NCBI GenBank assembly: GCA_041665605.1
Contig: JBAYIO010000059.1
Location: forward strand, 1-34,810
Direction of reading: 5' to 3'
Length of the DNA: 34,810 nucleotides
Origin: CAIPAT01 sp041665605
GTDB taxonomy: Bacteria; Verrucomicrobiota; Lentisphaeria; Victivallales; Victivallaceae
The notes under the pieces were generated by a model, which saw only the letters and a list, made by a program, of their open reading frames with translations, was not told where the DNA came from and ran no database searches. Made by a program: the position numbers and the translations under genes. Below, piece after piece: positions 15,188-22,931 of this stretch (the first letter of the stretch is position 1; every line of letters starts with the position of its first letter).

Positions 15188-17134
15188 ATGAAAACGACAC
15201 AACATAAGCTGAATGCAATGGTGCTGGCCGCGGGCCTGGGCACCAGGCTCCGTCCGCTGACTGATATCATACCGAAACCGCTGATTCCGGTCTGCAACCG
15301 GCCAATGCTGGAAATCGTCATGTCGAATCTGCTCGACGCCGGAATCACCAGATTTGCCGTGAATACCCATTATCTTCCTGAAATGGTCAATGACTTCATC
15401 AATCAATCCCGCTTTAAAGAGATGACGGAAATCTTTTACGAGCCGGAAATACTGGGAACCGGCGGCGGGCCGGTCAACGCCCGGAAAATGCTTTCTCAAA
15501 ACGAATATTTCATTATCCACAATTCGGATATCCTGACGGACATGAACCTTGCCTCGCTGATCGCTCACCATTTCAAGTCCGGCCGGAAGATAACCATGTC
15601 GCTGGTGGAAGGCCCGGAGAACCGCGTCCGCGTGACGCCGGACGGGGGTATTCACGATATTTTATCTTCGCTGGGCAGGAATCCGTCCGGCAGCCGGCTG
15701 ATGACCTATTCCGGCGTGATGGTGCTCTCCCGCGACATTTTTAAATATCTGCCCGAAACCGCGGTTAATTGTTCGATTATCCGCGGCATTCTGGAAATGA
15801 TGAAAGCCGAGCCGGATGCGGTCGGCGCGTATATTGAAAAGGACATTTACTGGAACGATCTCGGCACACTGGAGCAGTATTTTGCCGCGCACAAAGATGT
15901 GCTGGAACGGAACCGGGTGCGGCTGCCTTATTTTCAATTTCTCCATCGGCAGTGCATCGACAAAGACGCGGAAATTTCTCCATCGGCGGAATTGTCCGGG
16001 TTCTGCGCGGCAGGCCGCAAAGTCCGCATTCATGACCATGCAATGGTTATGAACTGCATCCTGTTTGACGGCGCGGAAGTTCAGTCCGGAGATTTCCGGT
16101 GCAATGAAATTATCACTCCGCAAATGAGTATTCACCGCAATATCCATGAACTTAAACGTTTGCAGATTCTGGCCGGAGAAGATTTCAGCCATATCCGGCT
16201 GACTTCGCTGCGCGAGCAGGGATCGCTGCGCGGTTTTTACCGCCTGAGCAATCACCATGAAGCCAGGGTGCTGATGCTGTCCGACGGCATGGACCAGGAT
16301 TTCGACCGCTTTATTTATATCGGCAGATTTCTCAATAAATTCAATTTTCCGACGCCGGAAATCTATGCCTTCGAACCGGAGGAATTTTCCGTGCTGATGG
16401 AAGACCTGGGCAATGAAACGGTTTTCCGCCGCTTGCAGCATTTAAAAGATCCGCGGGATATTGATAAACTGTATGAAGAGATTATCGATACCCTGCTGGA
16501 TTTCCAGTTGCGCGGCACCGCGTTGTTTAAGCGCGGCGATGCACCGATCCTGCGCACATTCGACCGCAGCTATCTGCGCTGGGAAACCCAGTATTTCAGC
16601 AGGCAGTATCTGGAAGGTTACTGCCATATTTCCCCAGATGAATGCAATATGCTGAACCCGGAATTGGATCAGTTGGCGGCGCATGTGGAAAAACAGCCGA
16701 AAATCTACATGCACCGCGACTTCCAGTCGCAGAATATCATGGTCCATGACGGACGCGTCCGCTTTGTGGATTTCCAGGGTTCCAGAATCGGCCCGCTCGG
16801 CTACGACATCATGTCGCTGGTCAACGACTGCTATATCCATTTTGACCGCGGCCGGCGCCGTCATCTGACAGATTATTACTGTTCCAGATTGCAGGAGATG
16901 GACGCTAAATATTCCGCCATTGATCTGGAAGACTGTCTGATTACCGCCGGTTTGCAGCGTAATATGCAGGCGCTCGGCGCGTATGGTTTTCTCGGCTTGA
17001 ACCAGGGGAAAAAGCAATACCTGGATTTCATTCCGCGCGGCATGGAATTGCTTAAAGAAGGCATTCACAACCTTCAGAAAAGCAAATCTCCGCTGCATCT
17101 GCCCTGCCTCTCCGAACTGGTCGAACGGCTCTGA
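15188..17134 (+). CDS. murU-amgK: MurU-AmgK-like fusion: sugar-1-phosphate nucleotidyltransferase plus anomeric sugar kinase
   Basis: A 648-residue two-enzyme fusion. Residues 8-240 are an NTP transferase with the signature MVLAAGLGTRLRPLTDIIPK (11-30), PEILGTGGGPVNA and the HNSD metal motif, ending with YWNDLGTLEQY. Residues about 245-320 form a short hexapeptide-like linker. Residues about 325-640 are an aminoglycoside-phosphotransferase-fold kinase: LMEDLGNETVF, YMHRDFQSQN (H509, D511, N516) and VDFQGSRIGPLGYDIMSL with D528. The DFQ form and the following GPxxYDxxSL segment are those of AmgK, the MurNAc/GlcNAc anomeric kinase. MurU then makes UDP-MurNAc. Together they would be the peptidoglycan recycling bypass that avoids GlmU and MurA and so can evade fosfomycin. 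In Pseudomonas the two are separate neighbouring genes. Another sugar cannot be excluded. Confidence 0.75.
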   Translation: MKTTQHKLNAMVLAAGLGTRLRPLTDIIPKPLIPVCNRPMLEIVMSNLLDAGITRFAVNTHYLPEMVNDFINQSRFKEMTEIFYEPEILGTGGGPVNARKMLSQNEYFIIHNSDILTDMNLASLIAHHFKSGRKITMSLVEGPENRVRVTPDGGIHDILSSLGRNPSGSRLMTYSGVMVLSRDIFKYLPETAVNCSIIRGILEMMKAEPDAVGAYIEKDIYWNDLGTLEQYFAAHKDVLERNRVRLPYFQFLHRQCIDKDAEISPSAELSGFCAAGRKVRIHDHAMVMNCILFDGAEVQSGDFRCNEIITPQMSIHRNIHELKRLQILAGEDFSHIRLTSLREQGSLRGFYRLSNHHEARVLMLSDGMDQDFDRFIYIGRFLNKFNFPTPEIYAFEPEEFSVLMEDLGNETVFRRLQHLKDPRDIDKLYEEIIDTLLDFQLRGTALFKRGDAPILRTFDRSYLRWETQYFSRQYLEGYCHISPDECNMLNPELDQLAAHVEKQPKIYMHRDFQSQNIMVHDGRVRFVDFQGSRIGPLGYDIMSLVNDCYIHFDRGRRRHLTDYYCSRLQEMDAKYSAIDLEDCLITAGLQRNMQALGAYGFLGLNQGKKQYLDFIPRGMELLKEGIHNLQKSKSPLHLPCLSELVERL

Positions 17135-17137
17135 TGA

Positions 17138-17956
17138 TCAGCCTTCCATGCCTTGAGCGCCTTTACGGAAACGTCCCGGCGCCACTCCGGTGTATTTCTT
17201 GAAAATCCTGGCAAAAAAGAATTCGTCATTATAGCCGCAGTTTCCGGCGATTTCCGCCAGCGACTGTCCGCTGGAACAGAGCAGATTTTTCGCCAGCTCC
17301 AGCCGTTGCTCCGTCAGATAGCGCAGCGGTGAAACACCGAACGTTTTTTTGAACAAATTTGAAAAATAAACCGGGTGCAGATTGACCTTGCCGGCCAGCT
17401 TCTTCAAATCAAACTCCTGGGCCGGATTACCGCGCATCGTCTCCAATGCCGGACTCAGCCGGATGAGTACATTTTCCGGAGGCATCAGCGTTGTCCAGTT
17501 TACCGGCAGAAAGCTGGCGGTTAAGTCCAGCAGCGCGGCATATTTTTTCAGTAAACCCGCCGGGTTACAGGTATCCAGCCCGGAAATAATTCCGGAAAAC
17601 ATTGCCTCCGTCCGCTTTGTTGCCGTAATTTCATACGGAGGGTCATAAAAATTGAATACGCTCAGTCCCGGCATGAATTCCAGACGAAAATGCAGCCATT
17701 GCAAATATATCGGAGCGCCGCATGAGTAATCCGCCGTCCGCCCGTCCGGAAACAGATAAAGCCGCCCCGGACGCAACTCCACCGTCCGGTCGGCATATGT
17801 CACAGAGCCGCGGCCGTAGCGCAGCGCATAAAGGCGTGCAAAATTGCTGTTGATATGTTTGCCTCCCCAGAGTACGCCATACTCCTGAGCCATGCCCGCC
17901 AGCAGCCGGACATTGACCGAAGTAACCTGAGGATATAAAAAATTATAATTTGCCAT
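17138..17956 (-). CDS. AraC family transcriptional regulator
   Basis: A 272-residue regulator. The N-terminal sensor (about 1-140) is cupin-like with ELRPGRLYLFPDGRTADY as its most typical stretch. The C-terminal part carries both HTH units: LKKLAGKVNLHPVYFSNLFK and LAEIAGNCGYNDEFFFARIF, with the family's TGVAPGRFRK close. It is divergent from the URO-D-like gene at 18075, separated by 118 AT-rich bases with symmetrical elements, so it probably regulates that gene. It ends three bases from the convergent MurU-AmgK stop. The ligand is unknown. Confidence 0.88.
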   Translation of the reverse strand: MANYNFLYPQVTSVNVRLLAGMAQEYGVLWGGKHINSNFARLYALRYGRGSVTYADRTVELRPGRLYLFPDGRTADYSCGAPIYLQWLHFRLEFMPGLSVFNFYDPPYEITATKRTEAMFSGIISGLDTCNPAGLLKKYAALLDLTASFLPVNWTTLMPPENVLIRLSPALETMRGNPAQEFDLKKLAGKVNLHPVYFSNLFKKTFGVSPLRYLTEQRLELAKNLLCSSGQSLAEIAGNCGYNDEFFFARIFKKYTGVAPGRFRKGAQGMEG

Positions 17957-17987
17957 AAATATGTGAAAAGTTAATTTTTTTATTTAA

Positions 17988-18048
17988 TAAATCTATACTT
18001 TTATTAATAAAATACGAGTAGAATATATAATGTCAAATAAATAGATTT
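17988..18048. promoter_or_regulatory. AraC/URO-D divergent control region with symmetrical elements
   Basis: AAATCTAT (17989-17996) and ATAGATTT (18041-18048) form an inverted repeat around a perfect 14-base palindrome TTTTATTAATAAAA (17999-18012). A TATAAT at 18026-18031 is a good -10 box for the URO-D-like gene, but only a poor -35 is found. A weak -35 fits a promoter that needs an activator such as AraC. Confidence 0.4.
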
Positions 18049-18074
18049 TAATATTTTAGCATGGAGCAGAGAAC

Positions 18075-19136
18075 ATGTCTTTCAAAAACGGCTGGGCGGC
18101 GATTAATATGGAGTTTTCGGATAAAGTTCCCCGGACTGAATATTCGGCGGGATTTCACTGGGACTTAATCAGGGCCGTAACCGGTATTGACACGTCTGTC
18201 GAAGTCAACCGTCCGGGCGCCAGGCGTGAATTTTTAAAATGCTGGGATTATTCTATGGATTGGAGTATTCTGGTCCACAATAGTTTCCTGGAGGAAAAAG
18301 GAGGGCGGACTACGAAAATGGGCCATGCCGTTTACCAGGCCGACGGCAGCGACTACAGCGAGAAAGTAACTCAGGCGTTTGCCACGCCGGAAGACGCCAT
18401 TGCCCTGGACCCCTGCAAAGAATTCGGAGAATTCGACCAGGCGGACCTTGTCCGGCGCTTTGAGCGGCACTACAAAAATAACTGCGAAGTTAATGGTACG
18501 GATATGGTTAATATGAGCGGCGTGTATATCACAATGTTCTCCGGCCTGATCGAAATTTACGGTTTTGAAATGCTGCTGCTGACGATGGGCATGTATCCGG
18601 AGGAATTCACCAAAGTCATTGAAGGTTATTATCAATGGGTCAGGCAGTTTTTTGATGCCTACGCCAAAACCGACATTCCGGTAATGATGGTGCATGACGA
18701 TCTTTGCTGGACGGAAGGCCCGGTAACTCATCCGGCATGGTACAGAAAGCATATTTTCCCGTATATTAAAAAAATGATCCAGCCCGTAAAAGAAGCCGGC
18801 AAGAAAATCATTTTCACCTCTGACGGCACCATTGACGCCTTTTTCGATGATTTTGTTGACCTGGGCGCGGATATGCTGGTCATGGAACCCACCAGCGACA
18901 TCCGGGCTTTTGCCATGAAACACGGCGACCGCTGCGGTTTTGTCGGCGGCATTGACTGCCGCACCCTGATCTACGGTTCATACGAGCAGATCGAACAGGA
19001 AATGAAAAGCCTGATGGAGTTCGGCAGGCGTTATCCTGGCTTCATGCTGGCGGCAGGCAACCACATCCCCCCGGACGTTCCCGTAGACAAATGCCTTTTC
19101 TACAACGAAATGTATGAAAAATACGCACGGCGCTGA
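18075..19136 (+). CDS. URO-D-like protein (uroporphyrinogen decarboxylase / methyltransferase superfamily)
   Basis: A 353-residue TIM-barrel protein of the URO-D superfamily. Members are either haem-pathway decarboxylases or cobalamin-linked methyltransferases, and many in anaerobes are of unknown function. Family features here include GVYITMFSGLIEIYGFE in the middle, the helix YPEEFTKVIEGYY, VMMVHDDLCWTEGPVTHPAWY, and FVGGIDCRTLIYGSYEQIEQE near the end. The segment IIFTSDGTID stands where methyltransferases of the MtaA/MtbA kind carry a His-x-Cys zinc motif, which is absent, so a corrinoid methyltransferase of that type is doubtful. The ATG has GGAG 11 bases upstream. The gene is divergent from an AraC regulator. 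No other haem gene is near, so it is probably not HemE. Confidence 0.8.
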   Translation: MSFKNGWAAINMEFSDKVPRTEYSAGFHWDLIRAVTGIDTSVEVNRPGARREFLKCWDYSMDWSILVHNSFLEEKGGRTTKMGHAVYQADGSDYSEKVTQAFATPEDAIALDPCKEFGEFDQADLVRRFERHYKNNCEVNGTDMVNMSGVYITMFSGLIEIYGFEMLLLTMGMYPEEFTKVIEGYYQWVRQFFDAYAKTDIPVMMVHDDLCWTEGPVTHPAWYRKHIFPYIKKMIQPVKEAGKKIIFTSDGTIDAFFDDFVDLGADMLVMEPTSDIRAFAMKHGDRCGFVGGIDCRTLIYGSYEQIEQEMKSLMEFGRRYPGFMLAAGNHIPPDVPVDKCLFYNEMYEKYARR

Positions 19137-19375
19137 TTAAAACGATTTTTATCTTGAGTAAATCTGTGAACATAGTAACATGCTTGCAGATATTAAATTC
19201 AAAAGGACAAAATCCAATCCGGCGTCAAATATCCATCAGTATTTATTCATACGACGCTTAAGAATTACGTTCCTTTAATTCTTCATTATTTTCAGCTTAT
19301 TCCCGATCTGTAAAACTTAATTTAATAAATAAATATTTAATATATAGTATTGATATATTAAATATTTATGATATT

Positions 19376-19385
19376 TTGTATACAA
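19376..19385. promoter_or_regulatory. Candidate GntR (FCD) operator
   Basis: The perfect palindrome TTGTATACAA matches the T-N-G-T-...-A-C-N-A pattern of FadR/FCD-subfamily GntR operators. It overlaps the end of a possible -10 box TATTTT (19372-19377) that lies 16 bases after TTGATA (19350-19355). The operon it precedes encodes a GntR-FCD protein as its third gene, so autoregulation is likely. Confidence 0.5.
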
Positions 19386-19411
19386 TATTCAAAATAAGAT
19401 ATTCTATTAAT

Positions 19412-20353
19412 ATGCTCAGTTTAACAATAATCATTATAGCATCGTGCGCCAGTTTTGTGGCAATGCTCTCGGGCGGATTCTGGGGCCTCGGCGGCGGCTG
19501 GCTGGTAATGCCCGTACTGCTGCTGTGCGGTGTGCCGATAGAAGTGGCAGTGCCGGCGAGTTTGCTGCAGATGGCGCCAAGTACGTTTCCCACTGTCGCC
19601 AGGCAATTTAAAAGTATCGGCTGGAGCAGAAATTCCTGGGGGTACATGGTTGCGATTCCGATGTGCATCGCGTCGTTTGCCGGAAGCATCGGCGGTGCGC
19701 CGCTCGGGGACCTTCTGGAATATCTGTTTCACACAAGAAAGCTTCAGGAGATATTTTTTCTGGGAATACTCATTCTGGTCTTTTATCAGAGCATAAAAAT
19801 CAAAGAGACAACAGCATCTGCAAGGGCAGATGTCGGCGCAGTTGATTTCAGAAAGAAAATTTACATAGCGCTGTCCGGATTTTTTACCGGACTCATATCA
19901 TCGCTGGCGGGGCTTGGCGGCGGTTCGCTGGTACGTCCGCTGCTGCGAAACCTGTTGAACGCGCCGGAGCAGATTACTGGAAAGATATCGAGACTTTCGG
20001 TGTTTCTTGTCGCGTTTGCCGGAGCCGCCGCCTATCTGCTGATATCCGGGAAATGGATTGGAGAGTCGCTGATTCTTGCTGCTGTCCTGACCGCTGGAGG
20101 CATGCCCGGTTTTGCACTCGGGGCTAAAATGCACGGAGTTGTGATCAGCGCCGGCAAAGATGCTCTAGCCGGAAGAAGCTTCGCATTTTTCATAATGATT
20201 GTAATTTTAAGTCTCTTCTGCAAGATAACGGGCTTTATAGAAACTGGACGAATTCTTATCTGCGCCGCAAGCGCCGGAATCCTGATATTTCTCTGTGCAA
20301 TCACTCTCGGCTGCCGCAGAGAGAATTTAAGGCGTGAAATTGAAAATTCCTGA
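19412..20353 (+). CDS. TSUP (TauE/SafE) family membrane transporter
   Basis: A 313-residue, probably 8-9-helix membrane protein of the TSUP family, which exports or imports organosulfur and other small anions. Two similar halves each begin with a Gly-rich segment: FWGLGGGWLVMPVLLL near residue 25 and SSLAGLGGGSLVRPLL near residue 165, the internal repeat expected for TSUP. The ATG at 19412 is chosen. A TTG at 19376 in the same frame falls inside the palindromic operator and would be improbable. There is no good Shine-Dalgarno for either. The gene is followed by an SGNH hydrolase 31 bases later and a GntR regulator, so the three form an operon. The substrate is unknown. Confidence 0.8.
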   Translation: MLSLTIIIIASCASFVAMLSGGFWGLGGGWLVMPVLLLCGVPIEVAVPASLLQMAPSTFPTVARQFKSIGWSRNSWGYMVAIPMCIASFAGSIGGAPLGDLLEYLFHTRKLQEIFFLGILILVFYQSIKIKETTASARADVGAVDFRKKIYIALSGFFTGLISSLAGLGGGSLVRPLLRNLLNAPEQITGKISRLSVFLVAFAGAAAYLLISGKWIGESLILAAVLTAGGMPGFALGAKMHGVVISAGKDALAGRSFAFFIMIVILSLFCKITGFIETGRILICAASAGILIFLCAITLGCRRENLRREIENS

Positions 20354-20384
20354 AACTCAGATATCTTAAAAAAGGAGATTAACT

Positions 20385-21080
20385 ATGGAATCGAGTCTTA
20401 TTTTTGAAGCTGTGCGAGCGCGTTTCAAGGCGCAGGCAAGAACCCGCGTGCTGGCTTTCGGGTCATCCAATACGCAGCGCTTTCTTCCGGAAATGCACTG
20501 GTTTGATGTATTTGAACTGGCGATAAATGACACTTACGGTAAAATACATTGCTGCATTAACACTGGATACGGCGGAAATACCGCAGAGGACTTGTTGAAC
20601 CGCTTTGACGACGATGCCGCATTTTATCAGCCGCACCTGGCCTTTATAACCATCGGCGGAAACGACTCCATGCGGAAAATGACTGAAGCTCAATTTGAAT
20701 TTAATCTTAGGGAACTGCACAGACGATTCAGCAATAAAGGCTGTATGGCAGTATTTCAGACCTATTATTCCCCGGATCCAGCCAGGAATGATGATCTGAG
20801 TTTATTTTACAGATTCATGGAGATTGTAAGAGAAGTCGCGAAGACCACCGGTTCGGGCCTGGTGGATCACCTCAGACGCTGGGAGCTCCTGCGCAAGGCA
20901 TATCCTGAATTGTATCTTAAAATGATGCGTGATGGATTTCATGTCAAGTGCGATGGCAATATGCTCATGGGGCTGGATATCGCACGCCACTTCAGCGCCG
21001 CTGTCAGTCAGGATACTGTTCCGGGATTCTGGGATGAATCTCTGAGAATCCAGCATCTGATTGATGCCCTGGAAAAGTAA
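20385..21080 (+). CDS. SGNH/GDSL-type hydrolase
   Basis: A 231-residue esterase or lipase of the SGNH fold. Block I is VLAFGSSNTQRF (GSSN in place of GDSL), with the nucleophile in the second or third Ser position. Block II Gly is in NTGYGGNTAEDLL, block III is TIGGNDSM with the oxyanion Asn, and block V is MRDGFHVKCDG with the catalytic Asp and His. No signal peptide is seen, so it should act in the cytoplasm, for example deacylating an imported compound. AAAGGAG at about 20370-20377 is an excellent ribosome site. It is the middle gene of the TSUP-hydrolase-GntR operon. Confidence 0.82.
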   Translation: MESSLIFEAVRARFKAQARTRVLAFGSSNTQRFLPEMHWFDVFELAINDTYGKIHCCINTGYGGNTAEDLLNRFDDDAAFYQPHLAFITIGGNDSMRKMTEAQFEFNLRELHRRFSNKGCMAVFQTYYSPDPARNDDLSLFYRFMEIVREVAKTTGSGLVDHLRRWELLRKAYPELYLKMMRDGFHVKCDGNMLMGLDIARHFSAAVSQDTVPGFWDESLRIQHLIDALEK

Positions 21081-21094
21081 AAAAAGAGAAGCCG

Positions 21095-21760
21095 ATGAAT
21101 TCATCTAAAATCAGACATTTGTCACTAAGCGAAGAGATTTACAGCCGCTTAATGAGGCTGATTCTCGACAACAAGTATCCGGACGGCTACAGAATGCGCG
21201 AGGAAAAGCTATGCGCGGAACTCGGAGTCAGCCGCACCCCTTTGCGTGAGGCTATGATAAGGCTTGACCGCGAGGGAATTCTGGAGAGAATGCCGCGTTA
21301 CGGCTGTATCATACGGCACCTGCCTCCGTCCGAGATTGCGGAGCTTCTGGAATGCCGCAAAATGCTTGAGTGCCTGACACTGCGCGAATACTTCAGCAAT
21401 ATTGATCTGGAAGCTGTAAGGATCCTTAAACTGCGACTCGAAAAGGCGATAAAAAATGGCGATGACGAGTTGAGAACTGAAATTTTAAATACAGACGAAA
21501 CGCTGCATGCGCTTATCGTTTCGGCATGCTGCAACAGATTTCTTGCAAAACAGTTGAAAGACCTTCAGATGCGCTGCCGCCCTTACCGGGTTCTGCGCTG
21601 CGCGGAAGCAGGAGATATTCCATCCATAATCAGCGAAAGGCGGAATATCATAAATTCTATTCTTGCAGGGCAAAAAGAGGATGCCGCAAAGTGGATGGAA
21701 GCTCATTTTGACGTGAGCCTCAGTTACTACAAGGCAGATGACGGCGGCTTGCCCTCATAG
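21095..21760 (+). CDS. GntR family regulator, FCD subfamily
   Basis: A 221-residue regulator. Residues about 8-75 are the winged helix: EEIYSRLMRLIL, EEKLCAELGVSRTPLREAMIRLDREGILERMPRYGCII. The C-terminal all-helical FCD domain (about 80-215) has the ligand/metal pattern D-x3-H in NTDETLHALIV and the last His in MEAHFDVS. The middle His of the common E-H-[RK]-x-I motif appears as Arg (SERRNIINSI), so metal binding may be altered. It follows the SGNH hydrolase by 14 bases with a GAGAAG site. It probably represses its own operon through TTGTATACAA at 19376-19385. The effector may be the transported substrate. Confidence 0.88.
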   Translation: MNSSKIRHLSLSEEIYSRLMRLILDNKYPDGYRMREEKLCAELGVSRTPLREAMIRLDREGILERMPRYGCIIRHLPPSEIAELLECRKMLECLTLREYFSNIDLEAVRILKLRLEKAIKNGDDELRTEILNTDETLHALIVSACCNRFLAKQLKDLQMRCRPYRVLRCAEAGDIPSIISERRNIINSILAGQKEDAAKWMEAHFDVSLSYYKADDGGLPS

Positions 21761-21891
21761 AAATCATCGGATAAAACTGCATTTACATGCAAAATCCGCG
21801 TCATGATATGACTGAAGCGTTCAGGATGTATATTAACTTATAGAATTTCCAGGCGGTTAAATTATAAAACGAACGATACCGGAGACAAAAA

Positions 21892-22824
21892 ATGCTGGCA
21901 ACTGCATATCACTCGCTTGATGAGGAATCCAGGTTTGAATCTGAAGATTTTCGTTTTTTCGGCATCGCCAGCACTCCGTTCGTCACTCCGGTATTCCGTA
22001 GAATCGGAGTCAATAAAGTCAAAAAAGCATGCGATTACCATCTGCATCAGCATAATAATTATGAAGTTATCATGGTTGAATCCGGAGACTATTCATGCCG
22101 CATAAATAATATGGAGGTAAACGTTGCCGCCGGAGAAATATTGATTCTTAAACCCGGGGACACCCACCAGGATTTATATTCGCCGGGCCTGGTTTACTTT
22201 CATTTCTGCTTCGATTTGCAGAGTATTGATACTGCTGTAGTCAACGCCAGACTTTTCCCCGACGACATGGCAGTTCTCCGGCAGGTATTCAAGAGGGGCG
22301 GCAGGCAGCTTATCAGGCTGGCGGCCAAAATTTGCGCCACTCTCAAAAAAGGCAAAATCATTGATCTCTATATTGGCTATTCGATGATGTCGGAATTGTT
22401 CTGGAGGCTCGTCAGGGAAATTCCCGGCGGCCTCCTGGCCAAGGATTTCATTTCCAATGAACGGAAAGAGTCCTTTACCGCTCAGTTATATGATTTTCTT
22501 GAAAAAAATATTTCCCGCACGCGGACGGTTGACGATGTTGCGCGTGAACTGAACATCAGCGAACGGTCACTGACTGAATTCTGCAGGAAGTTTCTGAAGG
22601 ATTCGCCGGCGAAGATTATGCTGAAATATAAAATAGACCGCGCGGCATTGATGCTGCAGCATACGCACATGACCGCTAAAGAGATAAGTTTTTCGCTGGG
22701 ATTCTGCAACCAGTACTATTTTTCGCGCTGCTTCAAACGCATCATCAAACTTTCGCCGCGGGAATTTAAAAAACGCTGGCCGCTGTGTGATGTTCTGCCG
22801 AAAAAGGTATCTTTTCTGCCTTAA
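21892..22824 (+). CDS. AraC family transcriptional regulator
   Basis: A 310-residue regulator. The cupin sensor covers about residues 30-140: YHLHQHNNYEVIMVESGDY, the INNMEVNVAAGEILILKPGD strand pair, and LVYFHFCFD. The C-terminal HTH pair lies at about 200-300: VDDVARELNISERSLTEFCRK and AKEISFSLGFCNQYYFSRCF, followed by IKLSPREFKKRW. The ATG has GGAG 10 bases upstream. It is transcribed in the same direction as the large secreted protein gene that follows 107 bases later, and two direct repeats between them are good candidates for its binding site. It most likely activates that gene. Confidence 0.88.
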   Translation: MLATAYHSLDEESRFESEDFRFFGIASTPFVTPVFRRIGVNKVKKACDYHLHQHNNYEVIMVESGDYSCRINNMEVNVAAGEILILKPGDTHQDLYSPGLVYFHFCFDLQSIDTAVVNARLFPDDMAVLRQVFKRGGRQLIRLAAKICATLKKGKIIDLYIGYSMMSELFWRLVREIPGGLLAKDFISNERKESFTAQLYDFLEKNISRTRTVDDVARELNISERSLTEFCRKFLKDSPAKIMLKYKIDRAALMLQHTHMTAKEISFSLGFCNQYYFSRCFKRIIKLSPREFKKRWPLCDVLPKKVSFLP

Positions 22825-22840
22825 TCCATATCTTATACGT

Positions 22841-22871
22841 CTGTATCCGGATTGTTAAATCTGCATCCGGA
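22841..22871 (+). promoter_or_regulatory. Direct repeats resembling an AraC-type activator site
   Basis: CTGTATCCGGA (22841-22851) and CTGCATCCGGA (22861-22871), 10 of 11 identical, repeat with a 20-base period. That places them on one helical face, as in the I1/I2 half-sites of AraC-family activators. They lie about 60 bases upstream of the large secreted protein gene and directly after the araC-type gene. Confidence 0.55.
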
Positions 22872-22875
22872 GTTT

Positions 22876-22895
22876 ATAATCACAATAGTGATTAT
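22876..22895. promoter_or_regulatory. Perfect palindrome upstream of the secreted protein gene
   Basis: ATAATCAC-AATA-GTGATTAT: an 8-bp perfect inverted repeat with a 4-base centre, 36 bases before the start codon and four bases after the AraC-like repeats. Its left arm includes TATAAT (22875-22880), so it may cover the -10 box. A repressor site or a leader hairpin is possible. Confidence 0.45.
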
Positions 22896-22931
22896 GTGAA
22901 CAGACGATAGTAAATCAAAGGATGCAATTGA

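Noticed and set aside
15662..17098. Two long minus-strand frames opposite the MurU-AmgK fusion
   Set aside because: Antisense shadows; the plus-strand reading has catalytic motifs of two enzymes.
19376..19411. TTG start for the TSUP transporter
   Set aside because: It falls in the TTGTATACAA palindrome and has no ribosome site.
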